This document shows positions 36,732 through 45,853 of a stretch of DNA of 64,000 nucleotides, piece after piece. The stretch spans positions 1,240,001-1,304,000 of the forward strand of contig NZ_JAPPRC010000006.1 of NCBI RefSeq assembly GCF_026672425.1, read 5' to 3'. Below the pieces are notes generated by a model that worked only from the letters and a program-made list of their open reading frames with translations, was not told the DNA's origin and ran no database searches. Position numbers and translations under genes: made by a program. The stretch is from Pannonibacter sp. SL95. GTDB taxonomy: Bacteria; Pseudomonadota; Alphaproteobacteria; Rhizobiales; Stappiaceae. The stretch's first letter is position 1; every line of letters begins with the position of its first letter.

Positions 36732-37637
36732 ATGTCTGATCGGCTCAGCAATCTCCGGCGGCTTGAAGCGGAGAGCATTCACATCATCCGCGAGGTGGCG
36801 GCCGAGTTCCGCAACCCGGTGATGCTCTATTCCATCGGCAAGGATTCGTCGGTCATGCTGCATCTGGCGATGAAGGCCTTCTATCCTTCGAAGCCGCCTT
36901 TCCCGCTGATGCATGTCGATACGGGCTGGAAGTTCCGCGAGATGATCTCCTTCCGCGATGAGACCGTGAAGCGGCTCGGGCTGGACCTGATCATCCACAC
37001 CAATCCGGAAGGGCTGGCCCAGGGCATCAACCCGTTTGATCACGGTTCGTCGGTCCACACCCACATCATGAAGACCGAGGCACTGAAGCAGGCGCTGACC
37101 AAATACGGCTTCGACGCAGCCTTCGGCGGCGCGCGCCGGGACGAGGAAAAGAGCCGCGCCAAGGAGCGTGTCTTCTCCTTCCGCACCGCCTCGCACACCT
37201 GGGATCCGAAAAACCAGCGTCCGGAACTGTGGAACCTCTACAACGCCCGGGTGGCCAAGGGGGAATCCATCCGCGCCTTCCCACTGTCCAACTGGACCGA
37301 ACTGGACATCTGGCAGTACATCCTGGCCGAAAACATCCCGATGGTGCCGCTCTACTACGCTGCCCCGCGTCCGGTGGTCGAGCGCGACGGCATGCTGATC
37401 ATGGTCGACGATGACCGCATGAAGATCCGCCCCGGCGAGACCGTCGAGGAAAAGACGGTCCGCTTCCGCACCCTTGGCTGCTACCCGCTCACCGGCGCCA
37501 TTGAGTCTGATGCCGCGACCCTGCCGGCCATCCTGCGCGAGATGCTGATTGCCCGCACCTCCGAGCGCTCCGGCCGCCTGATTGACCACGACGACGCTGC
37601 CTCGATGGAAAAGAAGAAGCGCGAAGGATACTTCTGA
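36732..37637 (+). CDS. cysD: Sulfate adenylyltransferase subunit 2
   Basis: The 301-residue protein shows the CysD pattern: a PP-loop [19 protein letters not shown], the [21 protein letters not shown] loop, [10 protein letters not shown] and the C-terminal [21 protein letters not shown]. It makes adenosine 5'-phosphosulfate from ATP and sulfate, driven by the GTPase CysN. The next gene, cysNC, starts 2 bp after its stop, so the two are co-translated. Confidence 0.96.
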   Translation: MSDRLSNLRRLEAESIHIIREVAAEFRNPVMLYSIGKDSSVMLHLAMKAFYPSKPPFPLMHVDTGWKFREMISFRDETVKRLGLDLIIHTNPEGLAQGINPFDHGSSVHTHIMKTEALKQALTKYGFDAAFGGARRDEEKSRAKERVFSFRTASHTWDPKNQRPELWNLYNARVAKGESIRAFPLSNWTELDIWQYILAENIPMVPLYYAAPRPVVERDGMLIMVDDDRMKIRPGETVEEKTVRFRTLGCYPLTGAIESDAATLPAILREMLIARTSERSGRLIDHDDAASMEKKKREGYF

Positions 37638-37639
37638 TC

Positions 37640-39577
37640 ATGGATTTCACGGATCACCTCGCCTCCGAAGAGGTTGTGCTCGATTACATCCGCGCGCAGC
37701 AGAACAAGGACCAGCTCCGCTTTCTGACTTGCGGCAGCGTCGATGACGGCAAGTCGACCCTGATCGGGCGGCTGCTCTATGACACCAAGCTGATCTTCGA
37801 GGACCAGCTTGCGGCACTTGAGCGCGACAGCCGCCGGCATGGCACGGTTGGCGAGGACATTGACCTCGCGCTGCTGGTCGATGGCCTTGAGGCCGAGCGC
37901 GAGCAGGGCATCACCATCGACGTCGCCTATCGCTTCTTTGCCACGGACAAGCGCAAGTTCATCGTTGCCGACACGCCCGGCCACGAGCAGTACACCCGCA
38001 ACATGGCGACCGGCGCTTCCACCGCCGATCTCGCCGTTCTGCTGGTCGATGCCCGCCACGGGCTGATGACGCAGACCCGCCGCCATGCCTTCATCGCCTC
38101 GCTGCTTGGCATCCGGCACATCGTTCTTGCGGTGAACAAGATCGACCTCGTTGACTTCTCGCAGGAGCGCTTCGACGAGATCGAGCGCGATTTTGCAGCG
38201 CTGGGCGGCAACTTCCGCTTCGAGACCGTGGTCTCGATCCCGATCTCGGCCCGCTTTGGCGACAATGTCACCAGCCGCTCGGGCCGCATGCCCTGGTATC
38301 AGGGCCCGACGCTGCTTGAGCATCTGGAGACCGTTGACGTCGGCGAGAAGGAAACGGCCGCCGAGTTCCGTTTCCCGGTCCAGTGGGTCAACCGTCCGAA
38401 CCTCGACTTCCGCGGCTATTCCGGTACGCTCGCCAGCGGTCTCGTCACCGTCGGCAGCAACGTGACGGTTGCCGCCTCGGGCAAGAGCTCGACGGTCACC
38501 CGCATCGTAAACGGCTTCTCTGACGTGGACAGCGCCAGGGCAGGGGAGGCGGTCACGCTGGTCCTGCGCGACGAGATCGACATTTCCCGCGGCGACGTGC
38601 TGTCGCGCTCCGACGAGCGCCCGGCGGTGGCCGACAGCCTGTCGGCGCATGTGATCTGGATGGCCGATGCAGCCCTGCTGCCGGGCCGTTCCTATCTCCT
38701 GAAGATCGGCACAAGGACCGTAACGGCCACGTTGACGGCGCTGGCGCACAAGATCAACGTCAACACCTTCGAGGAAGCCCCGGCCGAAACGCTGGCGCTC
38801 AACGAGATCGCGCTGGCCGAGTTCAGCCTGTCCGCGCCGATCGCCATCGACGCCTACGCCGCCAACCGGACCACCGGCTCCTTCATCCTGATCGACCGGA
38901 TGAGCAACGCCACGGTCGGTGCCGGCATGGTGGTGAAGGCGGAGCGGCGGGCCAGCAACATTCACTGGCAGGCGCTGGACGTTGACAAGGAAGCCCGGGC
39001 CGAAAGCCTGCGGCAGAAGCCGGCGGTGCTGTGGTTCACCGGCCTGTCCGGTTCCGGCAAGTCGACCATCGCCTCCATCGTCGAGAAGAAGCTGCATCTG
39101 GAAGGCCGCCACACCTATGTGCTCGACGGCGACAACATCCGCCACGGGCTCAACAAGGACCTTGGTTTCTCCGACGCCGACCGGGTGGAGAATATTCGCC
39201 GTGTCGCGGAGGTCTCCCGGCTCTTCGTGGATGCTGGCCTGATCGTGCTCGTGTCCTTCATCTCGCCGTTCCGCGCGGAACGGCAGATGGCGCGCGACCT
39301 GCTGGGCGAGGGTGAATTTGTCGAGATCTTTGTCGATACGCCCATCGACGAGTGCCGCAAGCGCGACCCGAAGGGCCTCTATGCCAAGGCCGACGCTGGC
39401 GAGATTGCCAACTTCACCGGCATCGACAGCCCCTACGAAGCGCCCGAGACGCCGGAACTGCGGGTGGCCACCGTCGGCCGCGATCCGGAAGCTGCGGCCG
39501 AGGACGTGCTCAACCATCTGCGCCGCGCCGGCATCATCGCCGCCAACGGCTATGTCTTCGGCGGCGAGGGCATCTGA
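37640..39577 (+). CDS. cysNC: Bifunctional sulfate adenylyltransferase subunit 1 / adenylylsulfate kinase
   Basis: The 645-residue protein is a fusion. Residues about 20-440 are an EF-Tu-like GTPase with [20 protein letters not shown] and NKID, followed by its beta barrels. Residues about 455-640 are APS kinase with [26 protein letters not shown] and [11 protein letters not shown]. It therefore powers APS formation with CysD and then phosphorylates APS to PAPS. The fusion (NodQ-like in rhizobia) is common in alphaproteobacteria. An efficient 12-bp hairpin follows at 39598-39627. Confidence 0.95.
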   Translation: MDFTDHLASEEVVLDYIRAQQNKDQLRFLTCGSVDDGKSTLIGRLLYDTKLIFEDQLAALERDSRRHGTVGEDIDLALLVDGLEAEREQGITIDVAYRFFATDKRKFIVADTPGHEQYTRNMATGASTADLAVLLVDARHGLMTQTRRHAFIASLLGIRHIVLAVNKIDLVDFSQERFDEIERDFAALGGNFRFETVVSIPISARFGDNVTSRSGRMPWYQGPTLLEHLETVDVGEKETAAEFRFPVQWVNRPNLDFRGYSGTLASGLVTVGSNVTVAASGKSSTVTRIVNGFSDVDSARAGEAVTLVLRDEIDISRGDVLSRSDERPAVADSLSAHVIWMADAALLPGRSYLLKIGTRTVTATLTALAHKINVNTFEEAPAETLALNEIALAEFSLSAPIAIDAYAANRTTGSFILIDRMSNATVGAGMVVKAERRASNIHWQALDVDKEARAESLRQKPAVLWFTGLSGSGKSTIASIVEKKLHLEGRHTYVLDGDNIRHGLNKDLGFSDADRVENIRRVAEVSRLFVDAGLIVLVSFISPFRAERQMARDLLGEGEFVEIFVDTPIDECRKRDPKGLYAKADAGEIANFTGIDSPYEAPETPELRVATVGRDPEAAAEDVLNHLRRAGIIAANGYVFGGEGI

Positions 39578-39597
39578 CCGCTTGTGGAACGCGAAGT

Positions 39598-39627
39598 GCA
39601 CCGCCCGGCTGTGAGGCCGGGCGGTGC
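39598..39627 (+). terminator. Hairpin after cysNC
   Basis: A perfect 12-bp stem (39598-39609 with 39616-39627) and a 6-nt loop stand 20 bp after the stop codon. There is no T-run, so its strength as an intrinsic terminator is uncertain. Confidence 0.55.
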
Positions 39628-39683
39628 GTTGACGTCGGGAAGTCAGATGGCTTGATGTCTGTTCCGGCGTTGAATGGTCGCAC

Positions 39684-39834
39684 CCCTCTCCCCCCTTGAG
39701 GGGGAGATGTCTGCGTCAGCAGACAGAGGGGGGTGCCAACGCTTCAGCGCATGACCACCACCGAATGTCACGAGAGGCTGTATACCCCCCTCTGCCCCCT
39801 GCCGGGGGCATCTCCCCCTCAAGGGGGGAGAGGG
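39684..39834. repeat. MITE-like element with perfect 26-bp terminal inverted repeats
   Basis: The ends 39684-39709 and 39809-39834 are exact reverse complements over 26 bp, each itself partly palindromic around a CCCTTGAGGG-type core. The 99-bp interior has no gene but has a second inner inverted pair (GGGGGGTGCC-type near 39727 and its rough complement near 39784). It lies between the convergent cysNC and znuA genes, inside a 362-bp gap that holds nothing else but hairpins. Confidence 0.7.
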
Positions 39835-39896
39835 ACGCGGTGCCGCTGGGGCAAACACAAATACAGCTTCACCGCGAAGCGGATTCCGTCACAGCC

Positions 39897-39927
39897 AACA
39901 CCGCCCGGCATGATGCCGTGCGGTGTT
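39897..39927 (-). terminator. Hairpin after znuA
   Basis: A 14-bp stem with one mismatch (39897-39910 with 39914-39927) lies just beyond the stop of the leftward znuA gene. It could also act on rightward transcripts, since GTTTC follows on the plus strand. Confidence 0.5.
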
Positions 39928-39939
39928 GTTTCAGGGCAC

Positions 39940-41004
39940 TTACTTCGCCAGGCACCCCTTCAACGACCCGGCCATGTCGCGCAGGAGTTGCTCGTAGAGG
40001 CCAGGGCCATTGGGCAGGTCCGTACCGAGGGGGTCCAGGACGCCGGTGCCGACGGACGTGCCTTCGATCAGCATGCCGACCAGCTTCGGTTCGAACTGCG
40101 GTTCGGAGAAGACGCAGCCGGCCTTGAGGCCCGTGATCTTGCCGCGCAGTTCGCTGACCCGCTCGGCGCCGGGCATGACTTCCGGGCTGAGGGTGATCGA
40201 GCCGGCGGCCTGGATGCCGAAGCGCTTCTCGAAATACTGGTACGCATCGTGGAAGACGATGAAGGGCTTGCCCTTGACCGGCTCCAGCTCCTTTGTCAGC
40301 TCTGCCTCGAGCGCGGTCAGCCGTGCGGTGAGCGCTTCGGCATTGGCCTTGTAGGTTGCCGCGTTGGCCGGATCGGCCTCGGTCAGGTGTTCTTCGATCT
40401 CGTGCACCATCGCGCGGGCATTGGCCGGATCAAGCCACAGGTGCGCGTCGAACGCGCCGTGCTCGTGCCCGTGGTCGTGCCCATGGTCGTGCCCGTGGTC
40501 ATGCTCGGCTTTGGCGTCCTTCGTGCCTTGGCCAGCCGTTTTGGCCGCCTCAGCGGCGTGGTCATGACCTTCGTCGCCATGGTCATGTTCGTCAAAGTCG
40601 CCGCCTTCGCGCACCGGAAGGAGGGTCAGGTCATGCGCCTGCGAAAGTTCCACCGCCTCGGCTTTCTCGCCCAGGGTCTCGATCGGCTTTTCGAGGAACG
40701 CTTCCAGTTCCGGGCCGACCCAGAACACCAGATCCGCGCCAGCCAGCACCCGGGCCGTGGACGGCTTCAGGGCGAAGGTGTGCGGCGAGGCGGCGCCATC
40801 GACGATGATGTCCGGCTCGCCAACGCCCTGCATCACGGCGGCAACGAGGGAGTGAACCGGCTTGATCGACGCGACCACCTTTGGGGCCGCTGCGGCCTGC
40901 AGACCAGAGAAAGGCAACAGCACGGCAACCGTCGTCAGCAACGCCGCAACGTGACCGAAAGGCCGGCTGCGTCGCACGGTTGAGGGGGAGGGCGCTCGGG
41001 TCAT
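39940..41004 (-). CDS. znuA: Zinc ABC transporter substrate-binding protein
   Basis: The 354-residue protein has a signal sequence (hydrophobic stretch about residues 20-37), the cluster A-I start VVASIKPVHSLVAAVM with the first metal His, a His/Asp-rich loop (about residues 137-180, many HDH repeats) ahead of HLWLDPANA, and later FIVFHDAYQYF and SEPQFEPKLV. These give the zinc-binding His set and the acidic ligand. A TTG at 41019 is in frame, but AAGGAG stands 7 nt ahead of the ATG at 41004. It is divergent from znuC with the presumed Zur operator between. Confidence 0.94.
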   Translation of the reverse strand: MTRAPSPSTVRRSRPFGHVAALLTTVAVLLPFSGLQAAAAPKVVASIKPVHSLVAAVMQGVGEPDIIVDGAASPHTFALKPSTARVLAGADLVFWVGPELEAFLEKPIETLGEKAEAVELSQAHDLTLLPVREGGDFDEHDHGDEGHDHAAEAAKTAGQGTKDAKAEHDHGHDHGHDHGHEHGAFDAHLWLDPANARAMVHEIEEHLTEADPANAATYKANAEALTARLTALEAELTKELEPVKGKPFIVFHDAYQYFEKRFGIQAAGSITLSPEVMPGAERVSELRGKITGLKAGCVFSEPQFEPKLVGMLIEGTSVGTGVLDPLGTDLPNGPGLYEQLLRDMAGSLKGCLAK

Positions 41005-41022
41005 CTGACACTCCTTCAAGGT

Positions 41023-41041
41023 TGTAATGTTATAACAAGAA
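41023..41041. promoter_or_regulatory. Candidate Zur operator between znuA and znuC
   Basis: The core TGTTATAACA (41028-41037) is a perfect palindrome inside a longer AT-rich site, close to the TGTTATAACA-centred Zur boxes known from alphaproteobacterial zinc uptake genes. A related GTTA...TAAC pair follows at about 41046-41059. It is placed to repress both divergent transcripts when zinc is sufficient. Confidence 0.75.
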
Positions 41042-41110
41042 TTGCGTTACCCTATAACGTGTGACATAAGCAAAGGCAATCCGCTGTTTTGCGGGATCAG
41101 GAATCAAGCG

Positions 41111-42016
41111 GTGCTTACATCCCAGAAATCCCTCGTGCGCCTGACCGGCGCAGGCGTCTTCAAGGACGAACGCTGGCTTGTGCGCGGCGTTGATCTCGCG
41201 GTCTCTCCGGGCGAAATCGTCACGCTGATCGGCCCCAATGGCTCAGGCAAATCCACCACGGCCAAGATGGCGCTGGGCATCCTGAAGCCGACTGAGGGAT
41301 CTGCCGATCGCCTGGACGGCCTGCGGGTCGGCTACGTTCCGCAAAAGCTTGCAATCGACTGGACCCTGCCCCTGACCGTCGCTCGTTTCATGCGGCTGAC
41401 CGGCCCGCTCGTCGAGGCGGACAGCCGGGCGGCGCTGCGCATGACGGGCGTCGAGCACCTGGGCAAGTCAGAGATGCGCAACCTCTCCGGCGGCGAGATG
41501 CAGCGTGTGCTGATTGCCCGCGCCATTGCACGCAAACCGGATCTCCTCGTGCTGGACGAACCGGTCCAGGGCGTCGACTTCAACGGCGAGATTGTCCTCT
41601 ACGACCTGATCAAGGCGGTGCGTGACGAGATCGGCTGCGGCATCCTGATGATCTCGCATGATCTGCATGTGGTGATGGCGGCCACCGACCAGGTGGTCTG
41701 CCTCAACGGGCATGTCTGCTGCCGTGGCACGCCGGTGAGCGTCGCGCGGTCAGCGGCCTACCGCGACCTGTTCGGCCCGCGCGCGGCCGGTGCGCTGGCG
41801 GTCTATGAGCACAGCCACGACCACGAACATCTGCCCGATGGGCGCGTCCGGCATCAGGATGGCTCGGTGACGGACCATTGCCATCCGGGCGACGGGCACC
41901 ATCACGATCATGCGCATGATCATGGCCATGCCCATGATCATGATCACGCTCATCATGACCACCACCACGGGCAAGACCACCCGGCGCGGCGCGGGGAGAC
42001 CACGGATGCTCGATGA
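41111..42016 (+). CDS. znuC: Zinc ABC transporter ATP-binding protein with His-rich tail
   Basis: The 301-residue ATPase has Walker A GPNGSGKST, the Q-loop in VGYVPQKLAI, signature NLSGGEMQR and Walker B LLVLDEPVQG, then an H-loop in ISHDLH. The last 60 residues are packed with His and Asp, unusual for the ATPase but shared with ZnuA and Zur here. The start is probably the GTG at 41111; the frame is open to 41042, but that part would lie in the operator region. It overlaps znuB by 11 bp. Confidence 0.9.
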   Translation: MLTSQKSLVRLTGAGVFKDERWLVRGVDLAVSPGEIVTLIGPNGSGKSTTAKMALGILKPTEGSADRLDGLRVGYVPQKLAIDWTLPLTVARFMRLTGPLVEADSRAALRMTGVEHLGKSEMRNLSGGEMQRVLIARAIARKPDLLVLDEPVQGVDFNGEIVLYDLIKAVRDEIGCGILMISHDLHVVMAATDQVVCLNGHVCCRGTPVSVARSAAYRDLFGPRAAGALAVYEHSHDHEHLPDGRVRHQDGSVTDHCHPGDGHHHDHAHDHGHAHDHDHAHHDHHHGQDHPARRGETTDAR

Positions 42017-42830
42017 TTTCTTCCTGCGTGCGATTCTGGCCGGAGTAGGCGTCGCCCTCGTTGCCGGGCCGCTCGGCTGCTTCATTGTCTGGCGTCGCAT
42101 GGCCTATTTCGGCGATACGCTCTCCCATGCAGCCCTGCTCGGCGTGGCACTGGCGTTCCTGCTGGAAATCAACATCACGCTGGCGGTCTTTGCCGTCTGC
42201 ACGATCATCTCGCTGCTGCTGCTGGCCTTGCAGAAGCGGGGTGGGCTGTCGTCCGACGCGCTCCTCGGGCTGCTCGCCCATTCCTCGCTGGCGCTTGGCC
42301 TCGTCTGCCTCGCCTTCATGACCTGGGTGCGGATGGACCTGATGGGCTTCCTGTTCGGTGACATCCTGTCTGTGTCGCGGCTGGACATTGGTCTCATCTA
42401 TGGCGGTGGGGCGGCGGTCCTTGGCGTGCTGGCGATGATCTGGCAGCCGTTGTTTGCCGCGACCGTCAGTGCGGATCTGGCCGAAGCCGAGGGCTTGAAA
42501 CCGGCCCGTGCCAACCTGATCTTCATGGTGCTGATGGCCACCGTCATCGCCATCGCGATGAAGATCGTCGGCGTGCTGCTCATCACCGCGCTGCTGATCA
42601 TCCCGGCCGCCACCGCCCGGCGATTGGCGACGGGTCCGGAGCAGATGGCCGTGCTGGCGGCCATTGCGGGAGCGGTGGCCGTGCTGGCCGGCCTGTTCGG
42701 CTCGCTGGAATTCGATACACCCTCCGGCCCCTCCATCGTGGTGGCGGCGATGCTGCTTTTCGGTGTAAGCCTGACGCCGGTCGCAACAGGCATCGGCAGC
42801 CTCATGCGCCGAATGGGCAAGGACGCCTGA
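42006..42830 (+). CDS. znuB: Zinc ABC transporter permease
   Basis: The 274-residue membrane protein has about eight transmembrane helices and the ABC-3 family segments CFIVWRRMAYFGDTLSHAALLG, LLAHSSLALGLV and MKIVGVLLITALLIIPAATAR. It forms the channel for ZnuA/ZnuC. The ATG at 42006 lies inside the end of znuC, and zur begins 16 bp after its stop. Confidence 0.94.
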   Translation: MLDDFFLRAILAGVGVALVAGPLGCFIVWRRMAYFGDTLSHAALLGVALAFLLEINITLAVFAVCTIISLLLLALQKRGGLSSDALLGLLAHSSLALGLVCLAFMTWVRMDLMGFLFGDILSVSRLDIGLIYGGGAAVLGVLAMIWQPLFAATVSADLAEAEGLKPARANLIFMVLMATVIAIAMKIVGVLLITALLIIPAATARRLATGPEQMAVLAAIAGAVAVLAGLFGSLEFDTPSGPSIVVAAMLLFGVSLTPVATGIGSLMRRMGKDA

Positions 42831-42846
42831 ACAGAGGAACGAGGAC

Positions 42847-43335
42847 ATGGCTGAGCACTCGCATGATCACGCGGCTTCCGGTCATGACCATGCCCATGAC
42901 CATGGTCACGATCACGACCACACGCATGACCATGGCAGCGCACCGGCCAAGCTGACGCGCAACCAGACGCTGGTTTTCGGCGCCCTGTCGCGGGCCGGTG
43001 GGCCGCTCACGGCCTACACGATCCTGGACCAGCTGCGCGACGACGGCTTCCGCGCCCCGCTTCAGGTCTACCGGGCGCTGGAAAAGCTGGTCGAGTTCGG
43101 CATGGTGCACCGGCTTGAGAGCCTCAACGCCTTTGTCGCCTGCAGCCATCCGCAATGCGTCGACCACGAGACCATGGCCTTCGCCATCTGCGAGAGCTGC
43201 GGTTCTGTCAGCGAATTTGCCGATGCGGCGATCACGCGCCAGCTCAAGGGCTGGGCCGGCGACAATGGCTTTGCCTTGGCCAAGACCACCATCGAGCTGC
43301 GCGGCACCTGCCGCACCTGCCAGGCGGCCGTCTGA
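42847..43335 (+). CDS. zur: Zinc uptake regulator with His-rich N-terminus
   Basis: The 162-residue Fur-family repressor has a winged helix (about residues 36-95: LTRNQTLVFGALSRAGGPLTAYTILDQL, then YRALEKLVEFGMVHRLES) and a metal-binding half with the histidine-rich CSHPQCVDHETMAFAICESCG and a second pair CRTCQ that should hold a structural zinc. The first 30 residues are almost entirely His, Asp and His-Asp-His repeats, ahead of the normal start of the domain. It is the last gene of the znuCB-zur operon and should control it and znuA. Confidence 0.92.
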   Translation: MAEHSHDHAASGHDHAHDHGHDHDHTHDHGSAPAKLTRNQTLVFGALSRAGGPLTAYTILDQLRDDGFRAPLQVYRALEKLVEFGMVHRLESLNAFVACSHPQCVDHETMAFAICESCGSVSEFADAAITRQLKGWAGDNGFALAKTTIELRGTCRTCQAAV

Positions 43336-43460
43336 CCCGGCGCGCAGACTGCCGCAACGCGATCCGCATCCTTGCGACTTGACGGGCTTTCTGCGCCTTG
43401 GCGCTGGTCACGGGCCGACAAGCGGCTATGCTCGCCTTCCAACGAAGTGAGGAGGGAGCA

Positions 43461-45083
43461 ATGGCGGTTCGACTGACCTTCTGTGGCGCAGCCCGCATGG
43501 TGACGGGCTCTTCCTACCTGCTGGACATCGCCGGGCAGCGCCTCCTCATCGACTGCGGGCTGTTCCAGGGCTCCAAGGCCGTGAAGGAGCTGAACTACCG
43601 GCCCTTTCCCTTTGCCGCCGACAGCCTCGACGCGGTGATCCTCACCCATGCCCACATCGACCATGCGGGGTTGATCCCGAAGCTCTGGAAGGCCGGCTAT
43701 CGCGGGCCGGTGCACATGACCGAAGGCACCCGCGATCTCCTCACCTTCATGCTGCCGGACAGCGGCCACATCCAGGAAATGGAGGTCGAGAACCTCAACC
43801 GGCGCAACCTCAGGCGCGGCAAGGACACGGTGACCCCGATCTACAGCCAGACCGACGCAATTGCCTGCCAGGCGATGTTTGCCGCCCATGACTATGACAT
43901 CTGGCTCGATGTGTTGCCCGGTGTGCGGGCGCGGTTCTGGAATGCCGGGCATATCCTCGGCTCGGCCTCCGCCGAGCTGGAGATCGCGGCGGCCCATGTG
44001 GACGACAGCCTCGATCCGTCCGCACCACCGATGCGGCTCCTGTTCTCCGGCGACATCGGCCCGGACAACAAGGCCTTCCATCCGGATCCGGATGCGGTGA
44101 GCGGGGTGGATCATCTCATCTGCGAATCCACCTATGGCGGGCGCGAGCGGCCGCAGCTTGATGAGGAGCAGCGGCTTGCGGTGCTGGCCGGCGAGGTGCG
44201 CCATGCGCTGGACCGGGGCGGCGTGCTGCTGGTGCCCGCCTTTGCCGTGGAACGCACGCAGGAACTGATCGTCGACCTGATGCGCCTGATGGAAAGCGGC
44301 AGCATCGGCCATGCGCCGATCTTCCTGGATTCGCCGCTGGCCATTGCCGCAACGGAGGTCTTCAACCGGCATGCGGCGGATCTCGAGCAGCTCAGCACGC
44401 ATCCGCATCTGCTTGACAACCGCTGGATCAGCCTGTGCGAGAGCGTGGAGGACAGCAAGGCGCTGAACCGCATCTCCGGAGGCGCGATCATCATCGCCGC
44501 CAGCGGCATGTGCGATGCCGGCCGCATCCGCCACCACCTCAAGAACCGGCTGTGGAAGCCGGCGACCACCGTGCTGCTCGTCGGCTATCAGGCGCCGGGG
44601 ACGCTGGGCGCGCAGCTGCTGGGCGGCCAGCGCAACGTGCGCCTGATGGGTGAGGAGATTACCGTGCGCGCCGACATCCGCTCGGTCGACATCTACTCCG
44701 GACATGCCGCCCGCAGCGACCTGATCGAATGGATCCTCGAGCGGCGGCCGGTGCACGGGACCCTATTCCTCACCCACGGCGAGGAGGGCCAGGCACTGGC
44801 GCTCTGCAAGAGCCTGGTGGCCAAGGGCTTTGCCGATGGCCATGTGGTCGTGCCGGCGCTGGATGCGATCTACGACCTGATGCCGGGCAGGGCGGTGCTT
44901 CGGCGCGACGGTCCGCCGCCGCGCGCGGAGGCAGGCATTGCCGAGCGGCGCGACTGGACCGCCGACTATCCGCAGCTTCTCCTCGACATCCAGTCAGCCC
45001 TCGAAGGCGCGGCGGACGAGAAGAGCCGCTCTGTCCTCCTGCGCCGCCTCAGGCGGGCGCTGGACGAGGAAAAGCCCGGTTAG
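43461..45083 (+). CDS. MBL-fold / beta-CASP RNA-processing exonuclease-like protein
   Basis: The 540-residue protein has a metallo-beta-lactamase core (LLIDCGLFQG, then the metal motif THAHIDHAGLIPKL, HILGSASAEL, LLFSGDIG), an inserted beta-CASP domain (VPAFAVERTQELI, IFLDSPLAIAATEVF) and the C-terminal SGGAIIIAASGMCDAGRIRHHLKN and DIYSGHAARSDLIEWI of the RNA-specificity region. These proteins are related to CPSF-73 and YsgH-type nucleases; the substrate is not known here. GAGGAGGGA precedes the ATG. Its last 4 bp overlap the convergent polysaccharide deacetylase gene. Confidence 0.88.
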   Translation: MAVRLTFCGAARMVTGSSYLLDIAGQRLLIDCGLFQGSKAVKELNYRPFPFAADSLDAVILTHAHIDHAGLIPKLWKAGYRGPVHMTEGTRDLLTFMLPDSGHIQEMEVENLNRRNLRRGKDTVTPIYSQTDAIACQAMFAAHDYDIWLDVLPGVRARFWNAGHILGSASAELEIAAAHVDDSLDPSAPPMRLLFSGDIGPDNKAFHPDPDAVSGVDHLICESTYGGRERPQLDEEQRLAVLAGEVRHALDRGGVLLVPAFAVERTQELIVDLMRLMESGSIGHAPIFLDSPLAIAATEVFNRHAADLEQLSTHPHLLDNRWISLCESVEDSKALNRISGGAIIIAASGMCDAGRIRHHLKNRLWKPATTVLLVGYQAPGTLGAQLLGGQRNVRLMGEEITVRADIRSVDIYSGHAARSDLIEWILERRPVHGTLFLTHGEEGQALALCKSLVAKGFADGHVVVPALDAIYDLMPGRAVLRRDGPPPRAEAGIAERRDWTADYPQLLLDIQSALEGAADEKSRSVLLRRLRRALDEEKPG

Positions 45084-45853
45084 GCGGCGGCAGCCACCTC
45101 GGCAAAGAGATCGGCGATGCGTGGCCAGGCCGCGCCCGGATGGTGGGCGGCGATGGCGAGGAATTCCTCGACGAAGGCCTCGCAGCCCGCATCGTGGTCG
45201 AGGTGATGGGTCAGGATGCCGAGCGGCTCGCCGCCGGTGTTGCGGCGGCGCAGGAACTGCAGCTCCAGCCGCTCGCTTGCCGACGCCCAGCCGATGAAGC
45301 GGCGGTCCTTCTTCCACTTGATGATGTCGAGATGCGTCTGCACCTGCGCCGGGATCAGGGTTTCCCAGGTGAAGGTCGACAGGCCCTTCAGCCCTGCGTC
45401 CGCCAGCTGGCGGGCGACCGGCGGGGCGATCCGGTTCCAGGGCGGCACGAAGGCGGGCACGAAGGCTGCCGGGAACAGGGCCTCGAGCCTTTCGCGTCCG
45501 GCAACCAGCTCGGCAAGGGCGTCGCCCGGCGCACGGCGGTCGCCGAACTCGGCTGCCTTTTCCCCCAGGTCCTTGCGCTGATGGTTGAGATGCTGCCAGC
45601 CATGCTGCAGCACGACGGCATGGGGCTCGTCGCGCAGCCGGTCGGCGAGGGCCTCAGTCGTGGTCTTCGGGATAACGGCAAGCCCGACATCGACGTCATG
45701 GGCGTTGGCCGCAGCAAGCAGCCGCTCCAGCGCCGGTGTCGGCGCGATGGCGTCATCGTCGCGCCACCAGAAGCGAACCTTGGTGCCGCGCTCGGCGAAC
45801 CAGTCGAGATGGGCGGTCAGATGCGCACGAAAGGCGGCAAGATCGGACGTCAC
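45080..45853 (-). CDS. Polysaccharide deacetylase-family protein
   Basis: The 257-residue protein has the NodB-like barrel pattern: VRFWWRDDDAIAPTPALERLL with the metal-binding Asp pair, VVLQHGWQHLNHQ (the His-x-x-x-His type motif), FVPPWNRI and a late ILTHHLDHDAG. It has no signal peptide. It is the last gene of the five-gene glycan cluster and overlaps the glycosyltransferase gene upstream by 4 bp, so it most likely deacetylates an amino sugar or glycan intermediate made by these enzymes. The substrate is unknown. Confidence 0.8.
   Translation of the reverse strand: MTSDLAAFRAHLTAHLDWFAERGTKVRFWWRDDDAIAPTPALERLLAAANAHDVDVGLAVIPKTTTEALADRLRDEPHAVVLQHGWQHLNHQRKDLGEKAAEFGDRRAPGDALAELVAGRERLEALFPAAFVPAFVPPWNRIAPPVARQLADAGLKGLSTFTWETLIPAQVQTHLDIIKWKKDRRFIGWASASERLELQFLRRRNTGGEPLGILTHHLDHDAGCEAFVEEFLAIAAHHPGAAWPRIADLFAEVAAAA

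Noticed and set aside
37481-39601. A 706-codon leftward open frame opposite cysNC
   Set aside because: It is an antisense artefact of high GC third positions; the plus strand carries all motifs of CysN and CysC.
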